Source of the DNA: Oscillospiraceae bacterium
GTDB taxonomy: Bacteria; Bacillota_A; Clostridia; Oscillospirales; Ruminococcaceae
DNA length: 13,311 nucleotides
Assembly (NCBI GenBank): GCA_017829075.1
Contig: JAGAJA010000044.1
Span: 1-13,311, forward strand
Direction of reading: 5' to 3'
This document shows, one piece after another, positions 1-7,358 of this stretch. Position 1 is the first letter of the stretch, and each line of letters begins with the position of its first letter. The translations under genes were made by a program, and so were the position numbers. The notes under the pieces are model-generated. The model was not told the DNA's origin, did not search any database, and saw only the letters and a program-made list of their open reading frames with translations.

Positions 1-136
1 AGTCGGCATTGTAGGAAAATCCAAAAGTTTAGATTTTCTCAAAATGCTTATCTTTTGGTCTTTGGTTCGGAATAGTGTAGTGCTGGCGGTCTATCTATTG
101 TTTTCGGTTGCTTGCTTCTTTACCGTACATGAGCAT
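1..136. other. Unassigned left-edge stretch next to the toxin breakpoint
   Basis: This segment runs from the window edge to where the minus-strand toxin reading frame stops resembling its family. I recognise no gene in it. A plus-strand frame is open from the window edge to a TAG near position 134 and would encode a hydrophobic tail, but it has no composition that convinces me. The minus strand is open in one frame from about 90 to the edge, without a recognisable motif. It may be the end of another element, or sequence brought in by the deletion that broke the toxin gene. Confidence 0.3.
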
Positions 137-196
137 TAGCCCAAGATTTGCCCATTGCTTATCAAATTCGGGGAGCATAACAAATGTTCTTGTCAA
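95..196 (-). pseudogene. Truncated RelE/HigB-family toxin (N-terminal remnant)
   Basis: The frame starts at TTG 196, eight bases after a strong AAAGGAGG (205-212), and reads MTRTFVMLPEFDKQWANLGL before diverging and stopping after 33 residues. From memory, that opening resembles a group of RelE/ParE-family toxins of Firmicutes, about 105 residues long and usually followed by an XRE-type antitoxin. In that family the toxin acts as an mRNA interferase or related translation inhibitor. Here the catalytic C-terminal part is missing, as is any antitoxin, so the remnant should be inactive. The in-frame ATG at 202 is too close to the ribosome site, which favours TTG. The break falls near 136-137. 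The last 13 residues are probably out-of-family sequence. The family assignment rests on only 20 residues. Confidence 0.6.
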
Positions 197-218
197 TAGC
201 ATTCCCTCCTTTGATATT

Positions 219-247
219 ATTATACCCTATTTAATAGGGTTTGTCAA
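219..247 (-). promoter_or_regulatory. Consensus sigma-A promoter of the broken toxin gene
   Basis: On the minus strand TTGACA (complement of 242-247) and TATAAT (complement of 219-224) match consensus exactly and are separated by exactly 17 bases. The promoter lies just upstream of the toxin ribosome site. It survives intact although the gene downstream is truncated, so it may now drive a non-coding or fusion transcript toward the left edge. Confidence 0.8.
224..240. promoter_or_regulatory. Operator-like palindrome inside the promoter spacer
   Basis: ACCCTATTTAATAGGGT is a perfect 8+8 palindrome around one central base. It fills the gap between the -35 and -10 hexamers on the minus strand, sharing one base with the -10. 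A repressor bound here would block RNA polymerase. Autorepression by the antitoxin is the usual arrangement in type II toxin-antitoxin operons, so I infer this was the antitoxin's operator. No antitoxin remains in the window. Confidence 0.6.
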
Positions 248-269
248 GAGGTTCTAAAATAATTATATG
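241..269 (+). promoter_or_regulatory. Possible promoter of the transfer operon
   Basis: TTGTCA (241-246) and TATATG (264-269) are spaced 17 bases apart and face the first operon gene. The -35 lies almost on top of the minus-strand toxin -35, giving a compact divergent layout. The -10 is weak. No better plus-strand promoter is visible before the first gene. Confidence 0.3.
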
Positions 270-283
270 GAGGTGCAGAGCCA

Positions 284-370
284 ATGATGAATAGACTTCA
301 CCTAATAAATATCAAGTCTTTAACTGCTGTTATCGGAATTGAGAAGGAGAACATCAATGAGCCAAAATAA
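284..370 (+). CDS. Possible 28-residue leader peptide overlapping the first operon gene
   Basis: An ATG at 284 follows GGAGG (269-273) at a good distance and opens a 28-residue frame (MMNRLHLINIKSL...) whose stop lies 11 bases inside the next gene. The layout would allow translational coupling. Against it: no recognisable motif, and if the weak promoter at 241-269 is the real one, the ribosome site would lie at or before the transcript start. I list it because the ribosome site is strong and it is too short for standard gene calling. Confidence 0.25.
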   Translation: MMNRLHLINIKSLTAVIGIEKENINEPK

Positions 371-1625
371 ACCAACCCTTATATTACTGAATGTTGCAGA
401 CCGAACGGAATACATCGTCTGTCCGCCTTCAATCTCACCGGAAAATGTGGTGCGGCTAATCGACGAATACAGTAAGCTGGAGAGCTTTTGCGAAGCGGAG
501 CAGCTCTTTCTCATTGATATTGAGAAGATGGGCGCACACACATCGTATGATGACTACACCGCCGCCAAGAACGCTGAAAACTACCTTGCTTTCGAGGTCG
601 ATTTTCTGTTCCGTAGAATTACTGCCGCAGATAGCACATCTAACGAGATACAGACGCACTCATTTTCGTTCAATTACATTGATTTGTTTATCCGCACGAA
701 TATGGGCAGGGAAACAACGCCCGACGGCGCAAGTATGGGCAGCATAATGCTTTTTAACGAACCCGAACTTGAATACCGCGAGGTTTTCTTTATCGACTAT
801 GAAAAGAACGAGGTGCGCTGGATGTACTACAATCCCGACAGCACCTCAAACGGTCAGATAGTGACCAATCATCTGGATTTTGAGGATATTGTGGATATTG
901 CTCAGACCTATTCAAGAGATTATGATTTTTTCAATCACCTTCAGAGCAGCTGCCGCCAATACCTTGCCGACCGCGGAACAGAATGTTTTGAGGCGGCGGT
1001 AAATGATTTCCTCAAACCCGCCGCCGTGTGTGTTGCAGACGAATATGCGATGAAACTGCTCACAAAAGCAGCCCGGCGCGGACTCGGACTTGATAAAACC
1101 ACCTGGGACTTCACCAATGACCGCCGCACAATGAGAGATTTTCTGCGTAAAGACCGCAGGGAATTTCTTCAGCTGCACTCTTACCTCAACGAACAGGACT
1201 ACACCGCTGCACTGGTTAATACTCTGAATATTTCCCATCCCATCACATTCACACGCCTTGAATTGTCACAGGGGAATGAAACAGAGGTATTCTTTGAGGG
1301 CAGCTATTGCAACTGTGAGGAATATCTCAAAAACAGCAACAGAGCTGATGAATACATCTACTGCCACAATCAGAGCGACACGGTTGATGTGGAGTATGAA
1401 TACTACCATTTTGCTCCGACAGGTATCACGGGCGAAACCGAAAATGCCACCGCAGAGCAGCTTGAACATATTTCTCATTTCTGGGACGAGATAGAGAATG
1501 TAGGCGAGCTTACTCTGCTTGAAAGCGGCAGTTTTTCTGTTGAACGCTCCTCATTTCTCGGTTTAGATGAAGAAAGCTACTGCGGTGATGACGATTACGA
1601 TTGGGAGGACAACGAATTACTATGA
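357..1625 (+). CDS. Unrecognised protein, first gene of the transfer operon (422 aa)
   Basis: I do not recognise this family. The ATG at 357 is preferred over the in-frame TTG at 339 because AAGGAG (344-349) sits at the right distance from it. The protein is soluble-looking, with no signal peptide or membrane segment, and is strongly acidic. It ends in an acidic tail rich in Asp and Glu (about residues 405-422, with GDDDYDWEDNELL). A region around residues 140-190 is rich in Tyr, Phe and Asp (FFIDYEKNEVRWMYYN). No nucleotide-binding or catalytic signature is evident. Its stop overlaps the next start by ATGA, so the two are translationally coupled and probably act together. Its position ahead of VirB4-type genes suggests an element-specific cytoplasmic factor, but that is inference from context only. 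Confidence 0.8.
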   Translation: MSQNKPTLILLNVADRTEYIVCPPSISPENVVRLIDEYSKLESFCEAEQLFLIDIEKMGAHTSYDDYTAAKNAENYLAFEVDFLFRRITAADSTSNEIQTHSFSFNYIDLFIRTNMGRETTPDGASMGSIMLFNEPELEYREVFFIDYEKNEVRWMYYNPDSTSNGQIVTNHLDFEDIVDIAQTYSRDYDFFNHLQSSCRQYLADRGTECFEAAVNDFLKPAAVCVADEYAMKLLTKAARRGLGLDKTTWDFTNDRRTMRDFLRKDRREFLQLHSYLNEQDYTAALVNTLNISHPITFTRLELSQGNETEVFFEGSYCNCEEYLKNSNRADEYIYCHNQSDTVDVEYEYYHFAPTGITGETENATAEQLEHISHFWDEIENVGELTLLESGSFSVERSSFLGLDEESYCGDDDYDWEDNELL

Positions 1626-2653
1626 CATACAGCGTTTCTAAGGTGATTTCTCTCATAAATCGCATGATTGCCGAAAAAGGAACGAAAGATTTTCCTGCGG
1701 AGTTTTACGAAGGCACAAACACATACGATTTTGTTAAGCATTGCACCAGAGATAGCAGGCTTGACAGAGAGCTTGTAAACACATATCACCCATATTTTCA
1801 GAAAGATTGTTTATACAACATTCTTGTCCAATGGTGCGATATGAGGAATGAAACCGCGAACGATCTTCTGAACGAAAACAACCGCACTACCAACACTATT
1901 ACTCTCATTTCGTTGATTGAGAACGGAAAAAAGTTGTATTTCCGCTGTGATGAACTGGACACGGCTGATGCACTTATGCTGTTTCATACCGACAGCCTTG
2001 CTGAAACATTATCCAAATCGGCGCTGTTTATCCCTCAAACAGATTATATCGACAATATGATAAGCTCTGAAAATGTGCTTGAAATTGAGTTTAATGCGGA
2101 CAGGCGTTCCGTAGCTGTTATGAATTATTTCAGCGGCGGCGAGGTGAAAGAAAAGCGAACATCATTCCCCTTTGACCGTATTCCCGCTGCCTATGACCAT
2201 TACATCAACACCCGATATGAGCCTATCAGCATAAACGGAGAGAGCGTTATTCTTCCGGACGGACTTGAAGGCGAATGGCGAGTAGTTGACGGAAGGCAGC
2301 TCCTTTCCGACAATCCGCAGTACCTTGTGGAGAGCGTAAACTACGGGCTTTCGCCCGACGTGAAATATGCCATTGTAGACGGAAACGGTCAGCTTATTAT
2401 GGATAATGTGGATAGTATTGACGCAGCTCAAGGGCAAACCACAGAAAGCAATCCCGTTCGTATCAAGACTAGCCTTGCCGGAGAACTATGGAGAGAGAAC
2501 AAAGGCTCTGTCTTTATAGGTGATTATAACCCCGCAGACGTTCTTGATTTATGCAGCTCGCCGGATTATACGCTTAAAGCATATCCGTCAGCGATATGGG
2601 CGCATTTATCCATGCAGAACGAGCAGACTGATGAAAACGAGATTGAACCTTAA
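1622..2653 (+). CDS. Unrecognised protein coupled to the preceding gene (343 aa)
   Basis: The start at ATG 1622 overlaps the upstream stop (ATGA) and is served by GGGAGGA at 1603-1609; a TTG at 1601 is in frame but lacks a spaced ribosome site. No signal peptide, membrane segment or familiar motif is visible. The N-terminal 80 residues are helical and charged. The C-terminal half (about residues 195-290) has short repeated turn motifs such as LPDGLEGEWRVVDG and YAIVDGNGQLIMD, suggesting a small beta-rich domain. Together with the first gene it forms a cytoplasmic pair at the head of the conjugation operon. I saw no convincing similarity between the two proteins by eye. Function unknown. Confidence 0.8.
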   Translation: MTYSVSKVISLINRMIAEKGTKDFPAEFYEGTNTYDFVKHCTRDSRLDRELVNTYHPYFQKDCLYNILVQWCDMRNETANDLLNENNRTTNTITLISLIENGKKLYFRCDELDTADALMLFHTDSLAETLSKSALFIPQTDYIDNMISSENVLEIEFNADRRSVAVMNYFSGGEVKEKRTSFPFDRIPAAYDHYINTRYEPISINGESVILPDGLEGEWRVVDGRQLLSDNPQYLVESVNYGLSPDVKYAIVDGNGQLIMDNVDSIDAAQGQTTESNPVRIKTSLAGELWRENKGSVFIGDYNPADVLDLCSSPDYTLKAYPSAIWAHLSMQNEQTDENEIEP

Positions 2654-2673
2654 TTCAGAAAGGAACAAAGCCT

Positions 2674-3363
2674 ATGCAGATAGCAATTTCCCTTATTGTG
2701 CTGGCGCTTTGCGGCGGTTTTCTCTGGTGGTTTCGCAGGAACGAAGCTGCCAAAAGTATAAAGTCCAACGACGAGGAAGAACGGGAGAAAGCCGCAAAAG
2801 CCACAGCGCAGGAGTTTATTAATGCCCGAACACTAGGAGAAAAATGCCTTTACACTATTGACGATATGATTATCGCAGCCGTACAGATCGAAGGTCTGTC
2901 AATCGAGCTGTTTTCAAACGCGGAGCAGGAGGTTATAAAGCGAAACCTCTCATCTCGCTTGTCCTCTGTAAAATACCCATACAAGTATATCGCGGTATCC
3001 CGTCCTGTTGATATATCCCGCGCCCTCCGCGATTATGAACAGCTGAAAAACGATGCTGCCGGCGGCAGGCGAAAGCTGATAAAAGCAGAAATGGACGAGC
3101 TTGCGGGAATGGTAATGTCAGGTGAAACGCTGGAACGTCAGTATTACATCATCATCTGGGAAAGCACCAAGCGCGAGGACGAGCGTGGTATCGTTGCAAG
3201 AGCCGAGGAACTTGCCAAGATATACAACGAAAACCGCATTAAAGCAAGCGTTGTTGACAGCCGCGGTCTTGTTCGCCTTTGCAATCTCGTGAATATTCCC
3301 GCTTATGCTCACCTTGAAAACACAGACGTTGACGAGAAGATTTCCGTACTGAAAGCAAGATGA
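2674..3363 (+). CDS. Membrane-anchored TraC/VirB4 N-terminal-like protein (229 aa)
   Basis: Residues 4-20 form one membrane segment (AISLIVLALCGGFLWWF) followed by RR, so the bulk should be cytoplasmic. An acidic/basic helical stretch (31-50) leads into a domain at about 57-165. There, a beta-strand entry (YTIDDMIIAAVQIEGLSIEL), a helix, YPYKYIAVSRPVDISRALRDYE, a long helix and YYIIIWE resemble the N-terminal domain of TraC/VirB4-type ATPases. The next gene supplies the ATPase but looks short at its own N terminus, so this may be the N-terminal module made as a separate, membrane-tethered chain. AAAGGA (2659-2664) lies nine bases before the ATG, and the stop lies 14 bases before the preferred VirB4 start. 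The domain match is by pattern only. Confidence 0.7.
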   Translation: MQIAISLIVLALCGGFLWWFRRNEAAKSIKSNDEEEREKAAKATAQEFINARTLGEKCLYTIDDMIIAAVQIEGLSIELFSNAEQEVIKRNLSSRLSSVKYPYKYIAVSRPVDISRALRDYEQLKNDAAGGRRKLIKAEMDELAGMVMSGETLERQYYIIIWESTKREDERGIVARAEELAKIYNENRIKASVVDSRGLVRLCNLVNIPAYAHLENTDVDEKISVLKAR

Positions 3364-3374
3364 AAGGACACCCT

Positions 3375-5189
3375 ATGAAACAGAACGAATTTGAAGAATT
3401 ACAGATAAACACCGCTTTGCAGGCGGCGATAACACCTGTTGGTCTGGAATTTAACCGCAACGATTTTATGCTCGGCGAGTATTTCTGCCGTGTCTATACG
3501 GTTATCAGCTATCCGTCCAATCCCGATTATGGCTGGTACTCAAAGCTCACCAATCTTCCGGGTACCATCGTTGCTATAAACTACGAACCAATCGACAACG
3601 GCTTACTTCTTGCCAATATGTCAAAGAACATAACCACCCAGCGCGGTATTCAGCTATCAACGAAAGACTCCCTTGAACGCCAGAGAGCAGAAAAGTCCGC
3701 TGATGACCAGGAGAACGCCATGCGGCAGATGGATCAGAACAACGAAACTATGGGCGTATGGAATACCACAATTATGGTTATCTCAAATGACGAGGACGAT
3801 TTCCGGGAACGCTGTACGCGAGTAGTGTCCCTTGCGAACACCGTGGGCTGCCGCCTGCGCGTACTTGCTAACCTCCAAAAAGAGGGCTATCAGCATATCA
3901 GCCCCACCTATCCGCAGAACAAGGAAATAAACGAGATTTCCAGTCGAGCGTTTCCGCTTTCCACTTTTGTAGGCGGATTTCCATTTGCTGCGTCCGGCTT
4001 TAATGACGGCAGCGGCTACTATCTCGGAAAGGACAGCGGCGGCGGAATTATTCTGCTTGACCTCTGGAAGCGCGAAAAGAGCCGCACCAACAGCAATATA
4101 ACCATTATCGGCGGCACAGGAACGGGCAAATCTACTGCGACAAAGCACATTGTCGCCAGCGAATACGCTCACGGCACAAAAATCATAATCATCGACCCCG
4201 AAGGTGAATACAAGGATATGTGCTGCGGTGAATTCTTTGACGGTGACTGGATAGACGTTGCCGGAGGGCGCGGCGGTCTAATCAATCCGTTGCAGGTGCG
4301 CCCTGCGCCAAAGGACGAGGACGATAAGAACACCTCGGATAACGACGGAATAGGCGATTTGGCAATTCACCTTAAAACCCTTGAAACTTTCTTCCAGCTA
4401 TACATACCGTCAATGGACGATAGATTACGCGCTTTGCTTAACAAGACCATTGTCGAGCTATACGCACGGTACGGAATTACATGGAATACAGATGTTCGCG
4501 GATTAAAGAACGAGCAGTTCCCAACCATAGGCGACCTTTACCGCCTGATTGAGAGCAAGTGCGGTAAGGACAGCAATTCTGTTTACTATGAGGACTTGAA
4601 AACCTATCTGGAGTCTGCCGCAAACGGCGCAGACCATGGGCTGTGGAACGGACACACTACCATTTCTCCGCACAGCTCCTTCGTGGTGCTGGATACAAAG
4701 TCGCTGGTGCATATGTCCGGCTCCGTTCTTGCCGCACAGTATTTCAATGTGCTTTCATGGTGCTGGGAGCAGATAACCCGCGACCCCACCGAGCGCATTA
4801 TGCTAGTTGCGGACGAATGCTGGACTATGATAGACCCGAACGTACCTCAATCCCTTGAATTTCTGCGTAATGCTGAAAAAAGAGCAAGAAAGTACGAAGG
4901 CAGCATTGTTGTTGCAACACAATCAATCACCGATTTCCTTGACCCGCAGATAAGACTTTACGGACAGGCGGTTCTTGATTTGCCGTCATTCAAGCTGCTG
5001 TTCGGAGTTGACGGCGACAGCCTGCGCGAAACAAAAGAGGTATTTGCGCTAAATGAGGCACAGTATGAGCTGCTCGCCGCAAAACAGCGCGGAATTGCTC
5101 TGATGAAAGTCGGTTCGCAGGCGGTCAAGGTCAAGTTTGAGTTTTCGGACGAAAGGCTTGCGATTTTCGGAAAGGGCGGCGGAAGATGA
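3375..5189 (+). CDS. VirB4-like conjugation ATPase
   Basis: This is the motor ATPase that powers assembly of the type IV secretion channel at the membrane. Walker A is GGTGTGKST (residues 246-254, Lys252), followed by a beta strand ending in IIDPEGEYKDM (273-282). Walker B is IMLVADECW (475-483, Asp480-Glu481), then an arginine-rich RNAEKRARKYEGS helix and a VVATQSITDF sensor motif (512-521), as in HerA/VirB4 NTPases. At 604 residues it is shorter than many VirB4 proteins, and the missing N-terminal domain may be the preceding gene product. It resembles the VirB4 group found in Clostridioides difficile transposons (CD1110-like), from memory. ATG 3375 is chosen because AAAGGA (3363-3368) lies six bases upstream; ATG 3360 is also in frame. 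The stop overlaps the next start by ATGA. Confidence 0.93.
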   Translation: MKQNEFEELQINTALQAAITPVGLEFNRNDFMLGEYFCRVYTVISYPSNPDYGWYSKLTNLPGTIVAINYEPIDNGLLLANMSKNITTQRGIQLSTKDSLERQRAEKSADDQENAMRQMDQNNETMGVWNTTIMVISNDEDDFRERCTRVVSLANTVGCRLRVLANLQKEGYQHISPTYPQNKEINEISSRAFPLSTFVGGFPFAASGFNDGSGYYLGKDSGGGIILLDLWKREKSRTNSNITIIGGTGTGKSTATKHIVASEYAHGTKIIIIDPEGEYKDMCCGEFFDGDWIDVAGGRGGLINPLQVRPAPKDEDDKNTSDNDGIGDLAIHLKTLETFFQLYIPSMDDRLRALLNKTIVELYARYGITWNTDVRGLKNEQFPTIGDLYRLIESKCGKDSNSVYYEDLKTYLESAANGADHGLWNGHTTISPHSSFVVLDTKSLVHMSGSVLAAQYFNVLSWCWEQITRDPTERIMLVADECWTMIDPNVPQSLEFLRNAEKRARKYEGSIVVATQSITDFLDPQIRLYGQAVLDLPSFKLLFGVDGDSLRETKEVFALNEAQYELLAAKQRGIALMKVGSQAVKVKFEFSDERLAIFGKGGGR

Positions 5190-5263
5190 TTTCCTTACCC
5201 GTAATCATTACAGCAATACCCGTTACCTTTGCGATTTTGCTGCTCATTCTGCCGGAAATATGA
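5186..5263 (+). CDS. 25-residue single-span membrane microprotein
   Basis: This tiny frame sits in the gap between VirB4 and the large surface protein. Its ATG overlaps the VirB4 stop (ATGA), and its TGA lies one base before the GGAGG of the next gene. It encodes MISLPVIITAIPVTF followed by AILLLILPEI: almost entirely hydrophobic, no Lys or Arg, one acidic residue at the end, and two helix-kinking prolines. That is what a single membrane helix would look like. Coupling to VirB4 and perfect packing suggest a real subunit rather than spacer DNA. Its ribosome site (GGGCGGCGG) is weak, as expected if translation depends on re-initiation after VirB4. It might be a structural peptide of the channel or a chaperone for the neighbouring membrane protein. 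Confidence 0.55.
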   Translation: MISLPVIITAIPVTFAILLLILPEI

Positions 5264-5275
5264 CGGAGGTGCATT

Positions 5276-7264
5276 ATGGCGGTCAACCCGAAACTAATTG
5301 CCGTTATTGCCGAGTCCCTATCCAGCGAACAGGGGCGCAATACTGTTCTGAAAATTATCATGGTAGTTATCGGTCTGATTATGATGATATTCACGGCATT
5401 TGCCGGCTTTATAAGCGGTCTGCTGGATATTATTCAGACAACCGACCTGCAAAACCATTGGAGATATATCAGGACTTGTATCAGCGAGGTTTTTGACGGA
5501 ATGAACGCTGAAATTGACGGAGATATAAAGCGCGAGGTCTATGATTTCATGCCCGATTTTTCCGTTAATCTGTCAAAGGCGGCTATCAACAGCGGCTTTG
5601 ACGGCAGTACCCTAATTCTCTACGACAGCGAGGAAATAGCGCAGGCACAATCGGTCATGGAAACCTATGCCGCTGCTCTCCGTGCAATAAGCTCACAGAG
5701 CGAATTTGACGAATACATAGCCGATTTCAGTTCGGATATGGACTATTCGGATATAACAAAGCCGCAATTTACAGATGATACGGGAATAGAGCGTATCAGC
5801 GGTTATGAGGACAGCGTAAAGCGATTTCTCTATCTCCGTGCTATGGAGAGTATGCCGCAGTATGAGTATCTCTACGATGAAACCACTACCGAGGACGGGA
5901 AGACTTGCACCGTCCAAACACTTAATGTGACCGACAGCACCGGCAGCACGCAGACAGTTGAGTACACCTGTATCGGCGGCGGCACTATCTTTCTGCCGCG
6001 GTTCCTTGCTATGTACAATGTCCGCCAATGCCGGGAGTTTCTGGTGAATATGAACGAGCAGAGTGCCGCAGAAGAAAGCCTTGACGCGCAGCTTGCCGAG
6101 GCGATAGGTAACATTCCCGAAACTGCCGAGGCTGCCGAGGAATATCTTCATTCAACCTGGCAGGGGCTAACAGACGGCAGCGGAGCGATTAAGCTGAATG
6201 TGTTTGAAACCTCAAACCTTATTTCGCTGCTTGAAGATACCGTATATGACGGACAGGTTTCGATAACCACCGAGCGCACTAACAACAAGCTAAGTATCAC
6301 GCTGGAATGTCCTGCAAACGATATGTGGGCGGAGATTTTCGGCATAGATGAGAGTATCGACCAATATGTTGAGGACTCCCAGAACGCTATCGAGCTTGCC
6401 CTGCATGACGCAGACATTCCGGAAGATGAATGGACGCTGAGCCTTGACAATATGGTACAGGCAGCATTATTTGTTTACTTTGAAGGTTTCTTTGAGCTGC
6501 CCGTTGACAGTTCCGCCCTAAAGTCCGGAACAAACGGCATACTCAATCAATGCGGCGAGGTAAGCAAAATACACAAATACAATTATGGCAGAGTATCGCA
6601 CGACCTGCCGGAGGAAGGCATAACCTTGTGGCTGAACGAGAGCGTACCTGTCTACGCCAATCTGCTTGATTGTGGCAATTCTATTCAGTTTGCCTACATT
6701 TATGACGTGTGGGATATGGAGAACGGCGGTCATATTGCAAGCGCAGATATAACGAGTAATGTTCTGAATTACAGCGCGGTTACTATTGCCTATGTCATTG
6801 ATACAGGGCAGTTTGAAAAGGACTACGGCTTTCCGTTTCCGAGCGTTGACGGACTTACCGATAACGGCACAGTGACGCTGTTTGTTGAATACTCCTGCCT
6901 TGCCAGCCTTGACGGTATTTCCGAGGAGTACGATATAGGAGAGGATATGCTGCTCCGCAGCGACGGCAGTTTTCGTGTGGGCTACGCACACAACGGAACA
7001 GCCGACAGCACACGCGACTTTATTACGGGGACAAATACTTGGTATCATGCTTTTCCGGCAGGAGAAACCATTCCGCACGTCAGCATAAAGGTGAGCATAA
7101 TGAGCGGTGAGGTGTCGCAGCCACAGTATTCCCAGCCGCACTATTACCGCGGACTTTCTGCCGCAGATTTAGGTGTTGAGGTCAATCCACGATTGTGGTT
7201 CAAGGGTTTTAGGACGGGTATGTCTGATGAGCTTTTTGCAACTATTTCGGCGGTGCAGCCGTAA
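5276..7264 (+). CDS. Large membrane-anchored T4SS surface protein (662 aa)
   Basis: GGAGG (5265-5269) serves the ATG. The N terminus (NPKLIAVIAESLSSEQGR, then a membrane span at about 25-52) resembles the start of the C. difficile CD1108-like proteins of clostridial conjugative elements, which carry a transglycosylase and/or NlpC/P60 cell-wall hydrolase domain outside the membrane. Here I find no NlpC/P60 or transglycosylase signature in the roughly 600 external residues. They are acidic, rich in Ser, Thr and Asp, hold scattered cysteines, and look like several beta-rich domains (for example NKLSITLECPANDMW and VTLFVEYSCLASLDG). It may be a channel scaffold or surface-contact protein that has replaced the hydrolase. 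It is the last gene before the inverted insertion. Confidence 0.7.
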   Translation: MAVNPKLIAVIAESLSSEQGRNTVLKIIMVVIGLIMMIFTAFAGFISGLLDIIQTTDLQNHWRYIRTCISEVFDGMNAEIDGDIKREVYDFMPDFSVNLSKAAINSGFDGSTLILYDSEEIAQAQSVMETYAAALRAISSQSEFDEYIADFSSDMDYSDITKPQFTDDTGIERISGYEDSVKRFLYLRAMESMPQYEYLYDETTTEDGKTCTVQTLNVTDSTGSTQTVEYTCIGGGTIFLPRFLAMYNVRQCREFLVNMNEQSAAEESLDAQLAEAIGNIPETAEAAEEYLHSTWQGLTDGSGAIKLNVFETSNLISLLEDTVYDGQVSITTERTNNKLSITLECPANDMWAEIFGIDESIDQYVEDSQNAIELALHDADIPEDEWTLSLDNMVQAALFVYFEGFFELPVDSSALKSGTNGILNQCGEVSKIHKYNYGRVSHDLPEEGITLWLNESVPVYANLLDCGNSIQFAYIYDVWDMENGGHIASADITSNVLNYSAVTIAYVIDTGQFEKDYGFPFPSVDGLTDNGTVTLFVEYSCLASLDGISEEYDIGEDMLLRSDGSFRVGYAHNGTADSTRDFITGTNTWYHAFPAGETIPHVSIKVSIMSGEVSQPQYSQPHYYRGLSAADLGVEVNPRLWFKGFRTGMSDELFATISAVQP

Positions 7265-7274
7265 AACAGGAAAC

Positions 7275-7294
7275 GCCCCATCGGGTGACGGGGC
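7275..7294 (-). terminator. GC hairpin between the surface-protein gene and the hydrolase gene
   Basis: GCCCC (7275-7279) and GGGGC (7290-7294) form a short GC stem with a 10-base loop. Read on the minus strand it is followed by GTTTCCTGTTTT, a passable U-rich tail, so it can end the convergent hydrolase transcript. On the plus strand the 3' flank (ATTCAATCGG) lacks a T-run, so termination of the transfer operon here would be poor. Confidence 0.45.
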
Positions 7295-7358
7295 ATTCAA
7301 TCGGTATTATAATTTCATCTGCTCGACTTATGGGAAGTTATCGGTAAATCAGAAACGT

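Noticed and set aside
912..1238. Minus-strand open frame of 108 residues inside the first operon gene
   Set aside because: It lies fully inside a well-supported plus-strand gene, has no ribosome site and gives a low-complexity Cys/Val-rich product typical of a shadow frame.
5137..5496. Plus-strand frame of 119 residues bridging VirB4 and the surface-protein gene
   Set aside because: It overlaps both genes out of frame. The better explanation of the gap is the 25-residue membrane microprotein plus a strong GGAGG for the next gene.
5693..6151. Minus-strand open frame of 152 residues within the large surface-protein gene
   Set aside because: It is antisense to a supported gene, with no promoter, ribosome site or recognisable domain. 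The similar 207-residue frame at 6518-7141 was rejected for the same reason.
7300..7358. Possible oriT in the gap after the surface-protein gene
   Set aside because: I saw no inverted repeat plus nick-like motif that I could defend. The gap before the relaxase at 8313-8401 was also examined and is explained by the hydrolase promoter and leader.
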